Positions 8,949 through 18,115 of a DNA stretch of 64,000 nucleotides are shown in pieces. The position numbers and the translations under genes were made by a program. The DNA lies in assembly GCF_021117405.1 (NCBI RefSeq), contig NZ_CP088251.1, positions 3,552,501 to 3,616,500 on the forward strand, read 5' to 3'. Source of the stretch: Frateuria edaphi (GTDB lineage: Bacteria > Pseudomonadota > Gammaproteobacteria > Xanthomonadales > Rhodanobacteraceae). Position 1 is the stretch's first letter, and each line of letters starts with the position of its first letter. The notes below the pieces were generated by a model. It ran no database searches and was not told the origin of the DNA. It saw nothing but the letters and a program-made list of their open reading frames with translations.

Positions 8949-9404
8949 TCACTTGATGCCGGTCGAGCCGAACCCGCCGACGCCACGCCCGGAAGGCGCG
9001 AATTCCTTCACCACTTGAAGCCGCGCCTGCGCCACCGGCACCAGCAGCAGCTGGGCGATGCGGTCGCCCACGCCGATGGTGTACGGCGCGTTGGACCGAT
9101 TCCAGCAGGAAATCATCAGCGGACCCTGGTAGTCCGCATCGATCACGCCGACCAGGTTGCCCATGACCAGCCCGTGTTTGTGGCCCAGTCCCGAGCGCGG
9201 CACGATCAGCGCGCACCAGTTCGGGTCGCCGATGTGGATGGCGATGCCGCTGGGCACCAGCACGCTCTCGCCGGGCGCCAGGGTGACTGGCGACTCGATC
9301 GCCGCGCGCAGGTCCATGCCGGCGCTGCCGGCGGTGGCCGCCTCGGGCAGCGGAATGGTATCGCCCAGGCGCGGGTCCAGGACCTTCAGTTCGACGTCGA
9401 TCAT
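8949..9404 (-). CDS. dut: dUTP diphosphatase
   Basis: Hydrolyses dUTP to dUMP and pyrophosphate, keeping uracil out of DNA and feeding dTMP synthesis. The 151-residue protein has the five trimeric dUTPase motifs: AGMDLRA, PRSGLG, the GVIDADYQG motif with catalytic Asp, the GDRIAQLL block, and a C-terminal [11 protein letters not shown] arm. The ATG at 9404 overlaps the coaBC stop codon in an ATGA arrangement, indicating translational coupling. The coaBC-dut pairing is common in proteobacteria. Confidence 0.97.
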   Translation of the reverse strand: MIDVELKVLDPRLGDTIPLPEAATAGSAGMDLRAAIESPVTLAPGESVLVPSGIAIHIGDPNWCALIVPRSGLGHKHGLVMGNLVGVIDADYQGPLMISCWNRSNAPYTIGVGDRIAQLLLVPVAQARLQVVKEFAPSGRGVGGFGSTGIK

Positions 9405-10606
9405 GCGCGCGCGGCCCGGTGGCGCGTCGCGATGCATTCGACCAATCGCGCCGCCAGTTCGCGCTTGGACGCGCGCGGCAGATCCTCGCCGCCACCGGGC
9501 CAGAAGACACTCAAGGCGTTGTCGTCGGCCTCGAAGCCCAGGCCTGCGCCAACGCGATTGGCGGCGATCATGTCCAGGCCCTTGCGGGTGAGTTTGTCCT
9601 GCGCATACGTTGCCACGTCGTGCGTCTCGGCGGCGAAGCCGACCAGGAACGGGTGCGGCTGCATGGCGGCGAGATCCTTGAGGATGTCCGGATTCTCGGC
9701 CAGGTCGAGCACCAGCGGGGCGCCGTCGTGTTTCTTGAGCTTGCGTTCGGCCACCTGCGCGGGGCGATAGTCGCCTACCGCGGCGGCACCGACGTAGACG
9801 TCCGCCGAGATGGCGGCGCCGAGCACCGCCTCGCGCATCTGCGCGGCGCTGCGCACGTCCACGCGGCGCGCCACGCCGGGGGGCGTCGGCAGGCTGACCG
9901 GGCCGGCGACCAGCGTCACCTGCGCGCCCGCGGCAGCCGCCGCCTCGGCCACCGCGAAACCCATGCGGCCGGAACTGCGGTTGCCGATGAAACGCACCGG
10001 ATCGATGTCTTCGTAGGTGGGTCCGGCGCTCACCACAACCTGCAGGCCGGCAAGCGCGCCATTGCCGAAGGAGGCAGACAATGCGTCGCGCAGATCGGCA
10101 GGTTCCAGCATGCGGCCCGAACCGATGTCGCCGCAGGCCTGTTCGCCCGCGGCCGGACCCAGCACGGTTACCCCGCGCGATCGCAGCACGGCCAGGTTGG
10201 CCTGCACCGCCGGGTGTGCCCACATCTGCTGATTCATCGCCGGCGCCACGTACAGCGGCGCATTGCTGGCCAGGCACAGCGTGGTGAGCAGATCGTCGGC
10301 GTGGCCATGCGCCAGGCGGGCCAGAAGGTCGGCGCTGGCCGGAGCGATCAGCACCCGTTCGGCCCAGCGCGCCAGTTCGATGTGGCCCATCGCCGCTTCC
10401 GCGCCCTCGTCCCACAGCGATACCCGCACCGGCTGGCCGGACAGTGCCTGGAACGTGGTCGTGCCGACGAAGTGCGTCGCTCCCTCGGTCATCACCACGC
10501 GCACCTCGGCGCCCTGCTCGCGCAGCCGGCGCACCAGTTCGCAGGACTTGTAGGCGGCGATACCGGCCGAGACGCCGAGCAGGATGCGACGTTGGGCAAG
10601 ACTCAT
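9401..10606 (-). CDS. coaBC: Bifunctional phosphopantothenoylcysteine decarboxylase/synthetase
   Basis: Catalyses two coenzyme A steps: CTP-dependent joining of phosphopantothenate with cysteine (CoaB, C-terminal half) and flavin-dependent decarboxylation (CoaC, N-terminal half). The CoaC part starts with the flavin-binding [18 protein letters not shown] and carries APAMNQQMW; the CoaB part begins near residue 190 with [24 protein letters not shown]. The length, 401 aa, is normal. The ATG at 10606 is preferred to a TTG six codons upstream. It is divergent from radC and overlaps dut by 4 bp. Confidence 0.96.
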   Translation of the reverse strand: MSLAQRRILLGVSAGIAAYKSCELVRRLREQGAEVRVVMTEGATHFVGTTTFQALSGQPVRVSLWDEGAEAAMGHIELARWAERVLIAPASADLLARLAHGHADDLLTTLCLASNAPLYVAPAMNQQMWAHPAVQANLAVLRSRGVTVLGPAAGEQACGDIGSGRMLEPADLRDALSASFGNGALAGLQVVVSAGPTYEDIDPVRFIGNRSSGRMGFAVAEAAAAAGAQVTLVAGPVSLPTPPGVARRVDVRSAAQMREAVLGAAISADVYVGAAAVGDYRPAQVAERKLKKHDGAPLVLDLAENPDILKDLAAMQPHPFLVGFAAETHDVATYAQDKLTRKGLDMIAANRVGAGLGFEADDNALSVFWPGGGEDLPRASKRELAARLVECIATRHRAARA

Positions 10607-10704
10607 GTAGGACGGGCCTGACAACCGGGCGATGCGCTAGCTTACCGGATTCATCAAAGGCCACTGCTGCCACCGGTCGCACTCCGACAGGCAGGATCGA
10701 CCGG

Positions 10705-11376
10705 ATGAGCATCCGACACTGGCCCAGCGGCGAACGTCCGCGCGAAAAGCTGCTGGAGCACGGCAGCGCCACCCTCTCCGACGCCGAACTGCTGGCGGTG
10801 CTGCTGGGCAGCGGCGTGCCCGGCAAGGACGCGATCGCGCTGGGTCGCGAACTGCTCACCGAGGCCGGCGGACTGGGCGCGCTGCTCGGTCGCGCCGATG
10901 GTCCCGGTCCCACGCCCGGCCTGGGACCGGCCAAGCGTGCGCGCATCGCCGCGGCGCTGGAACTGGCCCGCCGCAGCCTGGCCGAGCAACTGCGGGCGCT
11001 GCCCAGCCTGGGCAGCCCGCGCGACAGCGGCGACTACCTCTCCGCCCGCCTGCGCCATTTGCCATACGAGGTGTTTGGTTGCCTCTATCTGGACAACCGC
11101 CATCGCGTGCTTGCCTTCGAAGAGTTGTTTCGCGGCACCGTGGACGGCGCCAGTGTGCATCCGCGCGAGGTGGTACGTGCGTGCCTGAAGCACAACGCCT
11201 GCGCGGTAATTTTCGCGCACAACCATCCAAGTGGCGTGGCCGAGCCCAGCGCCGCCGACCGCGCGATCACCCGGGAGTTGCGCGAGGCGCTGCAACTGGT
11301 CGGCGTACGCGTGCTCGACCACCTGGTGATCGGGGCCGGCGCCCCGGTCTCGATGGCCGAACGCGGCCTGCTTTAG
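10705..11376 (+). CDS. radC: RadC-family JAMM protein
   Basis: The 223-residue protein has an N-terminal helix-hairpin-helix-like part ([21 protein letters not shown]) and a C-terminal JAMM/MPN metalloprotease-like domain with the intact [14 protein letters not shown] zinc motif. RadC was once linked to recombinational repair, but its biochemical role remains unsettled. The ATG at 10705 begins [16 protein letters not shown], the conserved family N-terminus; the frame upstream of it runs antisense through coaBC. It is followed by a hairpin and a 489-bp gap. Confidence 0.93.
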   Translation: MSIRHWPSGERPREKLLEHGSATLSDAELLAVLLGSGVPGKDAIALGRELLTEAGGLGALLGRADGPGPTPGLGPAKRARIAAALELARRSLAEQLRALPSLGSPRDSGDYLSARLRHLPYEVFGCLYLDNRHRVLAFEELFRGTVDGASVHPREVVRACLKHNACAVIFAHNHPSGVAEPSAADRAITRELREALQLVGVRVLDHLVIGAGAPVSMAERGLL

Positions 11377-11865
11377 TCCGTCGTCCGCCCACAAAAAAGG
11401 CGGCGCGCTGGGGAAAGGCGCGCCGCCGGGAAGCGTACCTGCCGGGGAGAAGGCGGGGTACGGGAGTCAGCGTGGCATCCGTCCATGACAGGCCGATGAC
11501 GACCAAAGGCCTTGACAGTCGCGAAATCATGCGAAACCAGTTATGCACAGCACGACTGGATCGGCCTTGCCGGCCAACAGCTGCCGATCCGCATAAGACA
11601 GCGTTCGCAATCCGTTGTTTTTAAAGGCTTGTGATCTTTACAAGCCGTTTACCCCTCGCCGCACCGCCCGGTCGCGGCACCTTGACGCCGCTTTCCCCAC
11701 AGACTTATCCACAGACTTGTCCCGGCTCGGGCGAGGGCGCACGGCCGACAAGACAATGCCCTCGCTTTGTCCGCCACTGCCCGGTTCGCTGCCCCGGCAG
11801 CGAAGATCGATGGCTGACCGGCTCTGCTAGGATTGTTGGTTCCCATCGCCTACCGATCCCACGCC
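11377..11865. other. Gene-free stretch between radC and argS with DnaA-box-like sites
   Basis: No convincing coding frame is present in these 489 bp. It holds the minus-strand terminator, TTATGCACA (11541-11549) and TTATCCACA (11705-11713), both exact matches to the DnaA-box consensus TTATNCACA, a 12-bp tandem repeat (ACAGACTTATCC then ACAGACTTGTCC, 11699-11722), a 7-bp hairpin GGCTTGT/ACAAGCC (11626-11646) beside a locally AT-rich run (GTTGTTTTTAAAGG), and several GATC sites. The argS promoter should also be here. Confidence 0.6.
11392..11427 (-). terminator. Strong intrinsic terminator oriented on the minus strand
   Basis: A perfect 10-bp stem (GGCGGCGCGC at 11399-11408, GCGCGCCGCC at 11418-11427) with a 9-nt loop is followed, on the minus strand only, by six T residues. 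On the plus strand no T run follows, so radC gains only a hairpin. No minus-strand gene lies immediately upstream, which is discussed as a finding. Confidence 0.75.
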
Positions 11866-13554
11866 GTGAAACAAGCGCTGCGCGACCTGCTGCTGCAGGC
11901 CATCCGGACCCTGCAGGACCAAGCCGTCCTGCCCGCCGACCTCGAGCTTCCGCCCTTCGTGGTGGAGCGCGCGCGCAGCCGCGAGCATGGCGATTTCGCC
12001 ACCAATGCGGCGATGCTGCTGGCGAAGCCCGCGCGCGCCAAGCCGCGCGAGCTGGCCGAAAAGCTCGTCGCTGCCCTGCCCCCCAGCGCGCTGGTGGAAA
12101 AAACCGAAATCGCAGGCCCTGGCTTCATCAACTTTTTCCTGAGCGCGGGCGCCTACCACGCCGAAGTGCGACGCATCTTCGCCGAAGGCGAAGCCTATGG
12201 CCGCAACGCCGTGGGCTCGGGCACCACCGCGGGCGTGGAATTCGTCTCAGCCAACCCGACCGGCCCGCTGCATGTGGGCCATGGCCGCGCCGCGGCGATC
12301 GGCGACTGCCTGGCTCGCCTGCTGGAAGCGACCGGCTGGAGCATCAAGCGCGAGTTCTACTACAACGACGCCGGTGTGCAGATCCAGAACCTCGCGATCT
12401 CGGTACAGGCGCGCGCCCGCGGGTTGGCCCCGGGTGACGAAGGCTGGCCGGAGGACGGCTACCGCGGCGACTACATCGCCGACGTGGCGCGGGCGTACCT
12501 CGCCGGCGAATCGGTGGTGGCCGACGGCCACACCGTTACCGGCGCCAAGGACCCGGAAGACCTCGAAGCCATCCGTCACTTCGCCGTCGCCTCGCTGCGC
12601 CGCGAACAGGACCTGGACCTGAAGGCTTTCGGCGTCGGCTTCGACACCTACTTCCTGGAATCTTCGCTCTACACCGACGGCAAGGTGGACGAGACCGTGC
12701 GCGAGCTGGTCGCCCATGGCCACACCTACGAGGACGGCGGCGCGCTGTGGCTGCGCACCACCGACTACGGCGACGACAAGGACCGCGTGATGCGCAAGTC
12801 CGACGGCACCTACACCTACTTCGTGCCGGACGTCGCCTACCACCGCTCCAAGTGGCAGCGCGGCTACACCCGCGCGATCACCGAGCTGGGCTCGGACCAC
12901 CATGGCTCGCTGGCGCGCGTGAAGGCCGGCCTGCAGGCGCTCGACTGCGGCATCCCGAAGGGCTGGCCTGAGTACGTGCTGCATCAGATGGTCACCGTGA
13001 TGCGCGGCGGCGAGGAGGTGAAGATCTCCAAGCGCGCCGGCAGCTACGTGACCCTGCGCGACCTCATCGACGAGGCCGGCCGCGACGCCACGCGCTACTT
13101 CCTGATCTCGCGCAAGGCCGACTCGCAGCTGGTGTTCGACATCGACTTGGCCCGCTCGCAGAGCAACGACAACCCGGTCTACTACATCCAGTACGCTCAC
13201 GCGCGGGTCTGCTCGGTGCTGCGCCAGGCCGGCGAGAAGGGCTTTGCCGTCGACCTCGAGCAAGGCCAGGCCGAGCTGGCACGGCTGGACAACGAGCACG
13301 AGCAGATCCTGCTCACCGAACTGTCCAAGTACCCCGAAATCGTCGACGCCGCCGCCGCCAACCTCGAGCCGCACCTGCTCGCCGGCTGGCTGCGCGAACT
13401 GGCCAATGCCTTCCACACCTACTACAACTCGCACCAGTTCCTGGTCGAGGACGCCGCCCTGCGCAACGCGCGCTTGGCGCTGGTAGTGGCCACGCGACAA
13501 GTATTGAAGAACGGGCTGGGCCTGCTGGGCCTTTCCGCCCCGGAGAGCATGTAA
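11866..13554 (+). CDS. argS: Arginyl-tRNA synthetase
   Basis: Charges tRNA-Arg with arginine. The 562-residue class I synthetase has the N-terminal Add1 tRNA-binding domain ([19 protein letters not shown]), the HIGH motif as HVGH within [16 protein letters not shown], a KMSKS-like KISKRAG, and a C-terminal DALR anticodon-binding region ending in the conserved [13 protein letters not shown] start it at GTG 11866 ([13 protein letters not shown]), which matches the family N-terminus; a TTG 11 codons upstream is also in frame. Neither has a good Shine-Dalgarno sequence. Its stop overlaps the next ATG by one base. Confidence 0.96.
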   Translation: MKQALRDLLLQAIRTLQDQAVLPADLELPPFVVERARSREHGDFATNAAMLLAKPARAKPRELAEKLVAALPPSALVEKTEIAGPGFINFFLSAGAYHAEVRRIFAEGEAYGRNAVGSGTTAGVEFVSANPTGPLHVGHGRAAAIGDCLARLLEATGWSIKREFYYNDAGVQIQNLAISVQARARGLAPGDEGWPEDGYRGDYIADVARAYLAGESVVADGHTVTGAKDPEDLEAIRHFAVASLRREQDLDLKAFGVGFDTYFLESSLYTDGKVDETVRELVAHGHTYEDGGALWLRTTDYGDDKDRVMRKSDGTYTYFVPDVAYHRSKWQRGYTRAITELGSDHHGSLARVKAGLQALDCGIPKGWPEYVLHQMVTVMRGGEEVKISKRAGSYVTLRDLIDEAGRDATRYFLISRKADSQLVFDIDLARSQSNDNPVYYIQYAHARVCSVLRQAGEKGFAVDLEQGQAELARLDNEHEQILLTELSKYPEIVDAAAANLEPHLLAGWLRELANAFHTYYNSHQFLVEDAALRNARLALVVATRQVLKNGLGLLGLSAPESM

Positions 13555-14246
13555 TGGCAGCACGCAAGGGCAAGGGCCGGCAGGCCGTACGCAACCGCAA
13601 GGGCGGCTTTCCCGCCTGGGGCTGGGCCGTGATCGGCATCGTCGTGGGTGTGATCGCGATGGTGGCGCTGACCCGCCGTTCGATGTTGCCGATGGCGCCG
13701 AACGGCCCGCAGCCGAACCCGCAGGCCACCGCGCAGGGCGACGGCGACAAGGGCCTGGCGCCGGCCGAGAGCGCGCCGAAGAAGCCGCAGTACGACTTCT
13801 ACTCGGTGCTGTCGGAGAAGGAAGTACGCATCCCCGACGAGCAGATCAGCGCCCAGGCGCGTGCCGAGCAGCAGCAGAAGCAGCAGGCCGCGCAGCAGGC
13901 CGCGGCAGCCGCGGCGCAGCAGCAACAGGCGGCCAACGCCAACGCGCCGGCCGCGGTCACCGAAAACATCCAGGCGGCACCCGCCTCCGCGGTGCCGCCG
14001 CCGGCCGCTGGCAGCGGCTACCTGCTGCAGGTCGGCGCCTTCCCCGCCGCCACCGACGCCGAGGCGCTGAAGGCCAAGCTGGCGCTGCAGGGTTTTGTCG
14101 CCAACGTGCAGACCGTGCAGGTCGGCAGCCAGACCTTCCACCGCGTGCGCCTGGGGCCGTACCGCTCGGCCACGGAGCTGGAGTCGGTGCAGAACCGCCT
14201 GGCCGGCGCGGGCTACAAGGCGATCGCGCTGAAGGAAGGCCGCTGA
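13554..14246 (+). CDS. SPOR-domain membrane protein, FtsN-like
   Basis: A basic cytoplasmic start (residues 1-19) leads into one transmembrane helix (about 20-40, PAWGWAVIGIVVGVIAMVAL), a periplasmic linker rich in Gln and Ala (about 95-135), and a C-terminal SPOR domain (about 155-230, YLLQVGAFPAATDAEALKAKL to YKAIALKEGR). SPOR domains bind denuded septal glycans, so this bitopic protein probably localises to the division site, as FtsN does. Translational coupling with argS (TAATG) and the 1-bp gap to ydfG indicate one operon. argS followed by a SPOR gene is a recurrent pairing in gammaproteobacteria. Confidence 0.88.
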   Translation: MAARKGKGRQAVRNRKGGFPAWGWAVIGIVVGVIAMVALTRRSMLPMAPNGPQPNPQATAQGDGDKGLAPAESAPKKPQYDFYSVLSEKEVRIPDEQISAQARAEQQQKQQAAQQAAAAAAQQQQAANANAPAAVTENIQAAPASAVPPPAAGSGYLLQVGAFPAATDAEALKAKLALQGFVANVQTVQVGSQTFHRVRLGPYRSATELESVQNRLAGAGYKAIALKEGR

Positions 14247-14247
14247 C

Positions 14248-15000
14248 ATGAGTGCCAGGGTCGCCTGGATCACCGGCGCCACCTCCGGCTTCGGTGCCGC
14301 GACCGTGGACCGCTTCATCGCGGGCGGCTGGCGCGTGGTGGCCAGCGGCCGCCGCGCCGAGCGGCTGCAGCAGCTGGTCGACCGGCACGGCGCCGATCGC
14401 GTGCACACGCTGGCTTTCGACATTCGCGACGAAGCGGCCATGCGAGCCGCATTCGCGGGCCTGCCCGCCGACTTCGCGGCCATCGACCTGCTGGTGAACA
14501 ACGCCGGCCTGGCGCTGGGCACCGTACCGGCGCAGCAGGCGGATCTCCGGCAATGGAAGCAGATGATCGACACCAACGTCACCGCGCTGGTGACGCTGAC
14601 GCGCCTGCTGTTGCCCACGCTGATCGAGCGGCGCGGCGCGATCGTCAACATCAGCTCCACCGCGAGCACCTATCCCTATCCGGGCGGCAACGTGTACGGC
14701 GGCACCAAGGCCTTCGTCTCGCAGTTCTCGCTGGGGCTGCGCGCGGACCTGCACGGCACCGGCGTGCGCGTGACCTCGGTGGAACCGGGCATGGCCGAGA
14801 CCGAGTTCACCCTCGTGCGCACCGGCGGCGACCAGGCTGCCTCGGACAAGCTCTATGCCGGCGCGCAGCCGATCACCGCGGGCGACATCGCCGAGACGCT
14901 GTGGTGGATCGCCAACCTGCCAGCGCATCTCAACGTCAACCGCATCGAACTGATGCCGACCAGCCAGGCGTTCGGCGGCTTCCAGGTTCACCGCGAATAG
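14248..15000 (+). CDS. ydfG: YdfG-like NADP-dependent short-chain dehydrogenase
   Basis: A 250-residue classical SDR enzyme with the cofactor motif TGATSGFG (residues 9-16), NNAG at about 90, catalytic Ser in NISSTAS and the YxxxK pair in YGGTK. The overall pattern, including the C-terminal LPAHLNVNRIELMPTSQAFGGFQVHR, matches E. coli YdfG, which oxidises serine and other 3-hydroxy acids with NADP and reduces malonic semialdehyde. It is the last gene of the argS operon. The substrate in this organism is inferred from family resemblance. Confidence 0.9.
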   Translation: MSARVAWITGATSGFGAATVDRFIAGGWRVVASGRRAERLQQLVDRHGADRVHTLAFDIRDEAAMRAAFAGLPADFAAIDLLVNNAGLALGTVPAQQADLRQWKQMIDTNVTALVTLTRLLLPTLIERRGAIVNISSTASTYPYPGGNVYGGTKAFVSQFSLGLRADLHGTGVRVTSVEPGMAETEFTLVRTGGDQAASDKLYAGAQPITAGDIAETLWWIANLPAHLNVNRIELMPTSQAFGGFQVHRE

Positions 15001-15001
15001 C

Positions 15002-15031
15002 CGCAAGGTGGGCTTTTCAGCCCACCCTGCG
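15002..15031. repeat. GGTGGGCT hairpin between convergent genes
   Basis: GGTGGGCT and AGCCCACC (8 bp, TTTC loop), extended by CGCA/TGCG around one mismatch, fill the gap between ydfG and the hydroxybutyrate dehydrogenase gene. It could act as a bidirectional terminator. Related sequences lie at 18971-19036 and 63250-63305. Confidence 0.7.
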
Positions 15032-15039
15032 AAAGCCCG

Positions 15040-15825
15040 TCACTGCATATGCCAGCCGTGGCTGACCACGAAGCTCTGGCCGGTCAGCGCCGCGCTGGGG
15101 AAGGTAGCCAGGAACAAGGCGGTCTGCGCCACGTCTTCCAGCGTGGTGAACACGCCATCGACCGTGTGCTTGAGCATCACGTTGCGGATCACGTCCTCTT
15201 CGCTGATGCCGAGCTCCTTCGCCTGTTCCGGGATCTGCTTCTCCACCAGCGGCGTGCGCACGAAACCCGGACAGATCACGTGCGAGCGCACGTTGTGCGG
15301 CGCGCCTTCCTTGGCAAGCGTGCGGGCCAGGCCCAGCAGGCCGTGCTTGGCGGTGACGTAGGGGGCCTTGAGCACGGAGGCCTCGTGCGAGTGCACCGAG
15401 CCCATGTAGATCACCACGCCGCCGCGGTCGCCCCGGTACATGTGTTTCAGCGCCGCGCGGGTGGTGAGGAAGGCGCCGTCCAGGTGGATCGCCAGCATCT
15501 TCTTCCAGTCGGCGAAGGCGAAGCTTTCGATCGGGTTGACGATCTGCACGCCGGCATTGGAAATGAGGACGTCCAGATGGCCAAACGCCCGTACCACCGC
15601 TTCGGTACCGGCATCCACGGCGTGCTCGTCGGTGACGTCCATCGCCACACCCATCGCACGGCCGCCGGACGCGTGGATCTGCGACGCCGCGGCTTCGGCC
15701 GCCTGCTGGTTGATGTCGGCGATCGCCACCATCGCGCCTTCGCGTGCGTAGAGCTCGGCGATGGCCTTGCCGATGCCGCTGGCGGCGCCGGTGATGAGGG
15801 CGACCTTGCCGTCGAGACTGGCCAT
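15040..15825 (-). CDS. bdhA: 3-hydroxybutyrate dehydrogenase (SDR)
   Basis: A 261-residue short-chain dehydrogenase. The cofactor motif is TGAASGIG (residues 12-19), NAG at about 91, catalytic Ser in MGSVHSHE and YVTAK as YxxxK. The [32 protein letters not shown] block and the C-terminal [13 protein letters not shown] are typical of D-3-hydroxybutyrate dehydrogenase (NAD), which converts hydroxybutyrate to acetoacetate. The ATG at 15825 starts [13 protein letters not shown]. It is convergent with ydfG, but the two SDRs are from different subfamilies and not a local duplication. Confidence 0.88.
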   Translation of the reverse strand: MASLDGKVALITGAASGIGKAIAELYAREGAMVAIADINQQAAEAAASQIHASGGRAMGVAMDVTDEHAVDAGTEAVVRAFGHLDVLISNAGVQIVNPIESFAFADWKKMLAIHLDGAFLTTRAALKHMYRGDRGGVVIYMGSVHSHEASVLKAPYVTAKHGLLGLARTLAKEGAPHNVRSHVICPGFVRTPLVEKQIPEQAKELGISEEDVIRNVMLKHTVDGVFTTLEDVAQTALFLATFPSAALTGQSFVVSHGWHMQ

Positions 15826-15854
15826 GGCTTGTGCTCCGCAGGGGGGAGTCCGGG

Positions 15855-15860
15855 ATTGTA
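15855..15860 (-). promoter_or_regulatory. Possible -10 box of bdhA
   Basis: TACAAT on the minus strand lies 29 bp before the bdhA ATG. The same TACAAT hexamer appears at the speA and speE promoters. The -35 region is not clear. Confidence 0.35.
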
Positions 15861-15912
15861 GGCTGCTCGCGGGCAGTCGCCATCGGACCTTCGTGCAAGG
15901 CGGTCTCTCTGC

Positions 15913-15956
15913 GGCGCGCAGCTGCGCGCGACCGGGAGTCCACGGCCGCGCGCTGC
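15913..15956. repeat. REP-like hairpin, CGCGACC family, copy 2
   Basis: This copy repeats the core of 6498-6540: GCGCGACCGG, AGTCC and ACGG in the same order, with a 14-bp stem holding two mismatches. It lies in the 147-bp gap between bdhA and the end of speA. Confidence 0.6.
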
Positions 15957-15972
15957 CCCACCTGGAAGGGGG

Positions 15973-17853
15973 TCAGTCGGCCAGGTAGGTGTACGCGGTG
16001 AGCCCTGCGTCCAGGTCCCGGTACAGCGCGTCGCCCGGCTCGCCCTCGATCCCCGCCGCCGCGATGCGCTCCCGGTAGCTGTGCCGCAGCGCGGCCAGGT
16101 CGTACCCGACGTAGTCGAGCATCACGTCGGTGGTATCGCCGCGGCGCACATGGTCGAACACGTAGCCTTCGCCGTTGGCGCGCACGTTCACCGCGTCGGT
16201 GTCGCCGAACAGGTTGTGGATGTCGCCCAGCGTCTCCTGGTAGGCGCCCACCATGAACAGGCCCAGGCAGTAGTCCTCGCCCGGGCGGGGGCGATGCAGC
16301 GGCAGGCTCACGTCCACGCCCTCGGCGTCCACGTAGTGGTCGATGCGGCCGTCCGAATCGCAGGTGAGATCCACGATCACGCCACGCCGGGTGGGAGCTT
16401 CGCCCAGGCGCGTGACCGGCACGATCGGGAAGATCTGGTCGATGGCCCAGATGTCCGGCACCGACTCGAACACCGAGAAGTTGAGGAAATACTTGTCCAC
16501 GAGCTTCTCGTCCAGCTCGTCCAGCAAGGCGCGATGCGCGCGGTCGGCAGGCGACAAGCGCCCGCGCACCGCGTTGGCGACCAGGTAGAACAGCTCGTCC
16601 AGCCGCGCGCGATCGGACAGGCCGAGCTGGCCCAGCGCGAACAGCGACTGCCCCTCGGCCAGGTGGTGCTGCGCCTCGTGGTAGAGCTCCAGCGGCGGGC
16701 GGTCGCCCAGCGCGGCATGCACTTCGCGCAGGTGGCGCAGCACGGTCGGCTCGCCCTCGCGTGGCGGCGGCAGCGCGCCGGTCGGCACCTCCTCCACCTC
16801 GGTCACATCGGACACCAACACGGCGTGGTGCGCGGTCATCGCGCGACCGGCCTCGGTGAGGATGTGCGGCGCGGGCAGGCCTTCGGCGGCCACCGCGTCG
16901 GCCAGTGACTGCACGATGGTCAGCGCGTACTGCTCCATCGAATAGTTGATCGAGTTGTGGCTGCGCGAGCGCGAGCCCTCGTAGTCCACGCCCAGGCCAC
17001 CGCCGACGTCGACGATGTCCAGCGGCACGCCCTTGCGCGAGAGCTCGACGAAATAGCGCGTCGCCTCGCGCATGCCGTTGGCGATGTCGCGCACGTTGGA
17101 GATCTGCGAACCCATGTGGAAGTGCTGCAGCCTGAGCGTGTGTTTCAGGCCCGCCGTGTCCAGCGCGGCCACCAGCTGAAGCACCTGCACCGGCGAAAGC
17201 CCGAACTTGCCCTTGTCGCCGCCGGTGTTCTGCCATTTGCCGGCACCGATCGAGGCCAGGCGCACGCGCACGCCCAGCAGCGGCTCGACGTCCAGCGCCT
17301 TCGCTTCGGCGATGACGTGCTCGAGCTCGGAGAGCTTTTCGATCACGATGAACACGCGCAGGCCGAGCTTGCGCCCGATCAGCGCCAGGCGGATGTACTG
17401 GCGGTCCTTGTAGCCGTTGCAGATCACGATCGAGTTTGGCCGCGCCAGCGCCAGCACCGCCATCAGCTCGGGCTTGGAGCCGGCCTCCAGGCCGAAGCCT
17501 TCGCTCCCCGCGGCAACCAGTTCCTGCACCACGCCGCGTTGCTGGTTGACCTTGATCGGGAAGATCGCGGTGTAGCCGCCGGCGTAGCCGGTCTCCCCGA
17601 TCGCCCGGGCGAAGGCGCCCTGCATGCGCTTGAGGCGATCGGCCAGGATGTCGGGAAAACGCACCAGCAGCGGCAGGCGCAGCCCTTGGGCGCGGGCCTG
17701 CTCGACGATCTGCGGCAGCGACAGCGAGGGGCCGTTGGCGCCGCGCGGGCGCATCACGATGCCGCCTTGGGCATCGATGTCGACGTAGCCGTCGCTCCAG
17801 TAGGGCACGGCATACAGTTGACGGGCGTCGTCGACGGTCCAGGACGTGGACAT
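15973..17853 (-). CDS. speA: Biosynthetic arginine decarboxylase
   Basis: SpeA removes CO2 from arginine to give agmatine, the first step of the agmatine route to putrescine. The 626-residue PLP enzyme has the alanine-racemase-like barrel with the PLP lysine in FPIKVNQQRGVVQEL (about residue 96), the phosphate-binding VDVGGGLGVDYEG, and the C-terminal DLTCDSDGRIDHY active-site block. ATG at 17853 (MSTSWTVDDARQLY) was chosen because the family begins there. It is divergent from speE, which uses the downstream product putrescine; a shared control region lies between them. Confidence 0.95.
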   Translation of the reverse strand: MSTSWTVDDARQLYAVPYWSDGYVDIDAQGGIVMRPRGANGPSLSLPQIVEQARAQGLRLPLLVRFPDILADRLKRMQGAFARAIGETGYAGGYTAIFPIKVNQQRGVVQELVAAGSEGFGLEAGSKPELMAVLALARPNSIVICNGYKDRQYIRLALIGRKLGLRVFIVIEKLSELEHVIAEAKALDVEPLLGVRVRLASIGAGKWQNTGGDKGKFGLSPVQVLQLVAALDTAGLKHTLRLQHFHMGSQISNVRDIANGMREATRYFVELSRKGVPLDIVDVGGGLGVDYEGSRSRSHNSINYSMEQYALTIVQSLADAVAAEGLPAPHILTEAGRAMTAHHAVLVSDVTEVEEVPTGALPPPREGEPTVLRHLREVHAALGDRPPLELYHEAQHHLAEGQSLFALGQLGLSDRARLDELFYLVANAVRGRLSPADRAHRALLDELDEKLVDKYFLNFSVFESVPDIWAIDQIFPIVPVTRLGEAPTRRGVIVDLTCDSDGRIDHYVDAEGVDVSLPLHRPRPGEDYCLGLFMVGAYQETLGDIHNLFGDTDAVNVRANGEGYVFDHVRRGDTTDVMLDYVGYDLAALRHSYRERIAAAGIEGEPGDALYRDLDAGLTAYTYLAD

Positions 17854-18007
17854 GGCAAGGGTCTCCTTCAAGGCAAACGGGATCCATGCACGTCGCAGCG
17901 GCGAGCCTTGACGCATTGCTCGATCGAGCAGAAGGCCCACCGGCCGGAAGCCTCGCACGCCGCGGGGCCGGTCAGGCTCTCGAGGGCGGCTCGTGGCCGG
18001 CCCGGGC

Positions 18008-18080
18008 GCATTGTAGCGGCGGTCGGTGGCAACAGGTGGTCAACGCGCACATTGCGTGCGCACGGTTGCCGCTACAATGC
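18008..18080. promoter_or_regulatory. Divergent speA/speE promoter region with mirrored -10 boxes
   Basis: A perfect 13-bp inverted repeat, GCATTGTAGCGGC (18008-18020) and GCCGCTACAATGC (18068-18080), places a TACAAT -10 box facing speA on the minus strand and one facing speE on the plus strand, 47 bp apart. For speE, TTGCGT at 18052-18057 gives a short 15-bp spacer. The symmetry suggests coordinated control or one bound regulator; this is inference. Confidence 0.55.
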
Positions 18081-18115
18081 CGCTCTTTTCTCGTCTCCCC
18101 ATGCAGGACAGCACC

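Noticed and set aside
6541-9018. 825-codon plus-strand frame across the phosphohexomutase gene
   Set aside because: Mirror of a real gene; no motif, and its composition is dominated by Arg, Ala, Gln and His.
8949-10946. 665-codon minus-strand frame that contains dut
   Set aside because: Only the last 151 residues are real (dUTPase). The upstream part runs through coaBC out of frame.
11512-11540. TTGACA as a -35 box upstream of argS
   Set aside because: At 17-bp spacing the -10 position reads AACCAG, which is not promoter-like.
11267-11548. 93-codon minus-strand frame starting MHNWFRMISRL
   Set aside because: It reads through the intrinsic terminator hairpin and the radC coding region, so it is unlikely to be a gene.
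11377-11865. Chromosomal replication origin
   Set aside because: Only two exact DnaA boxes, and no dnaA, dnaN, rpmH or gidA nearby; kept as a DnaA-site finding only.
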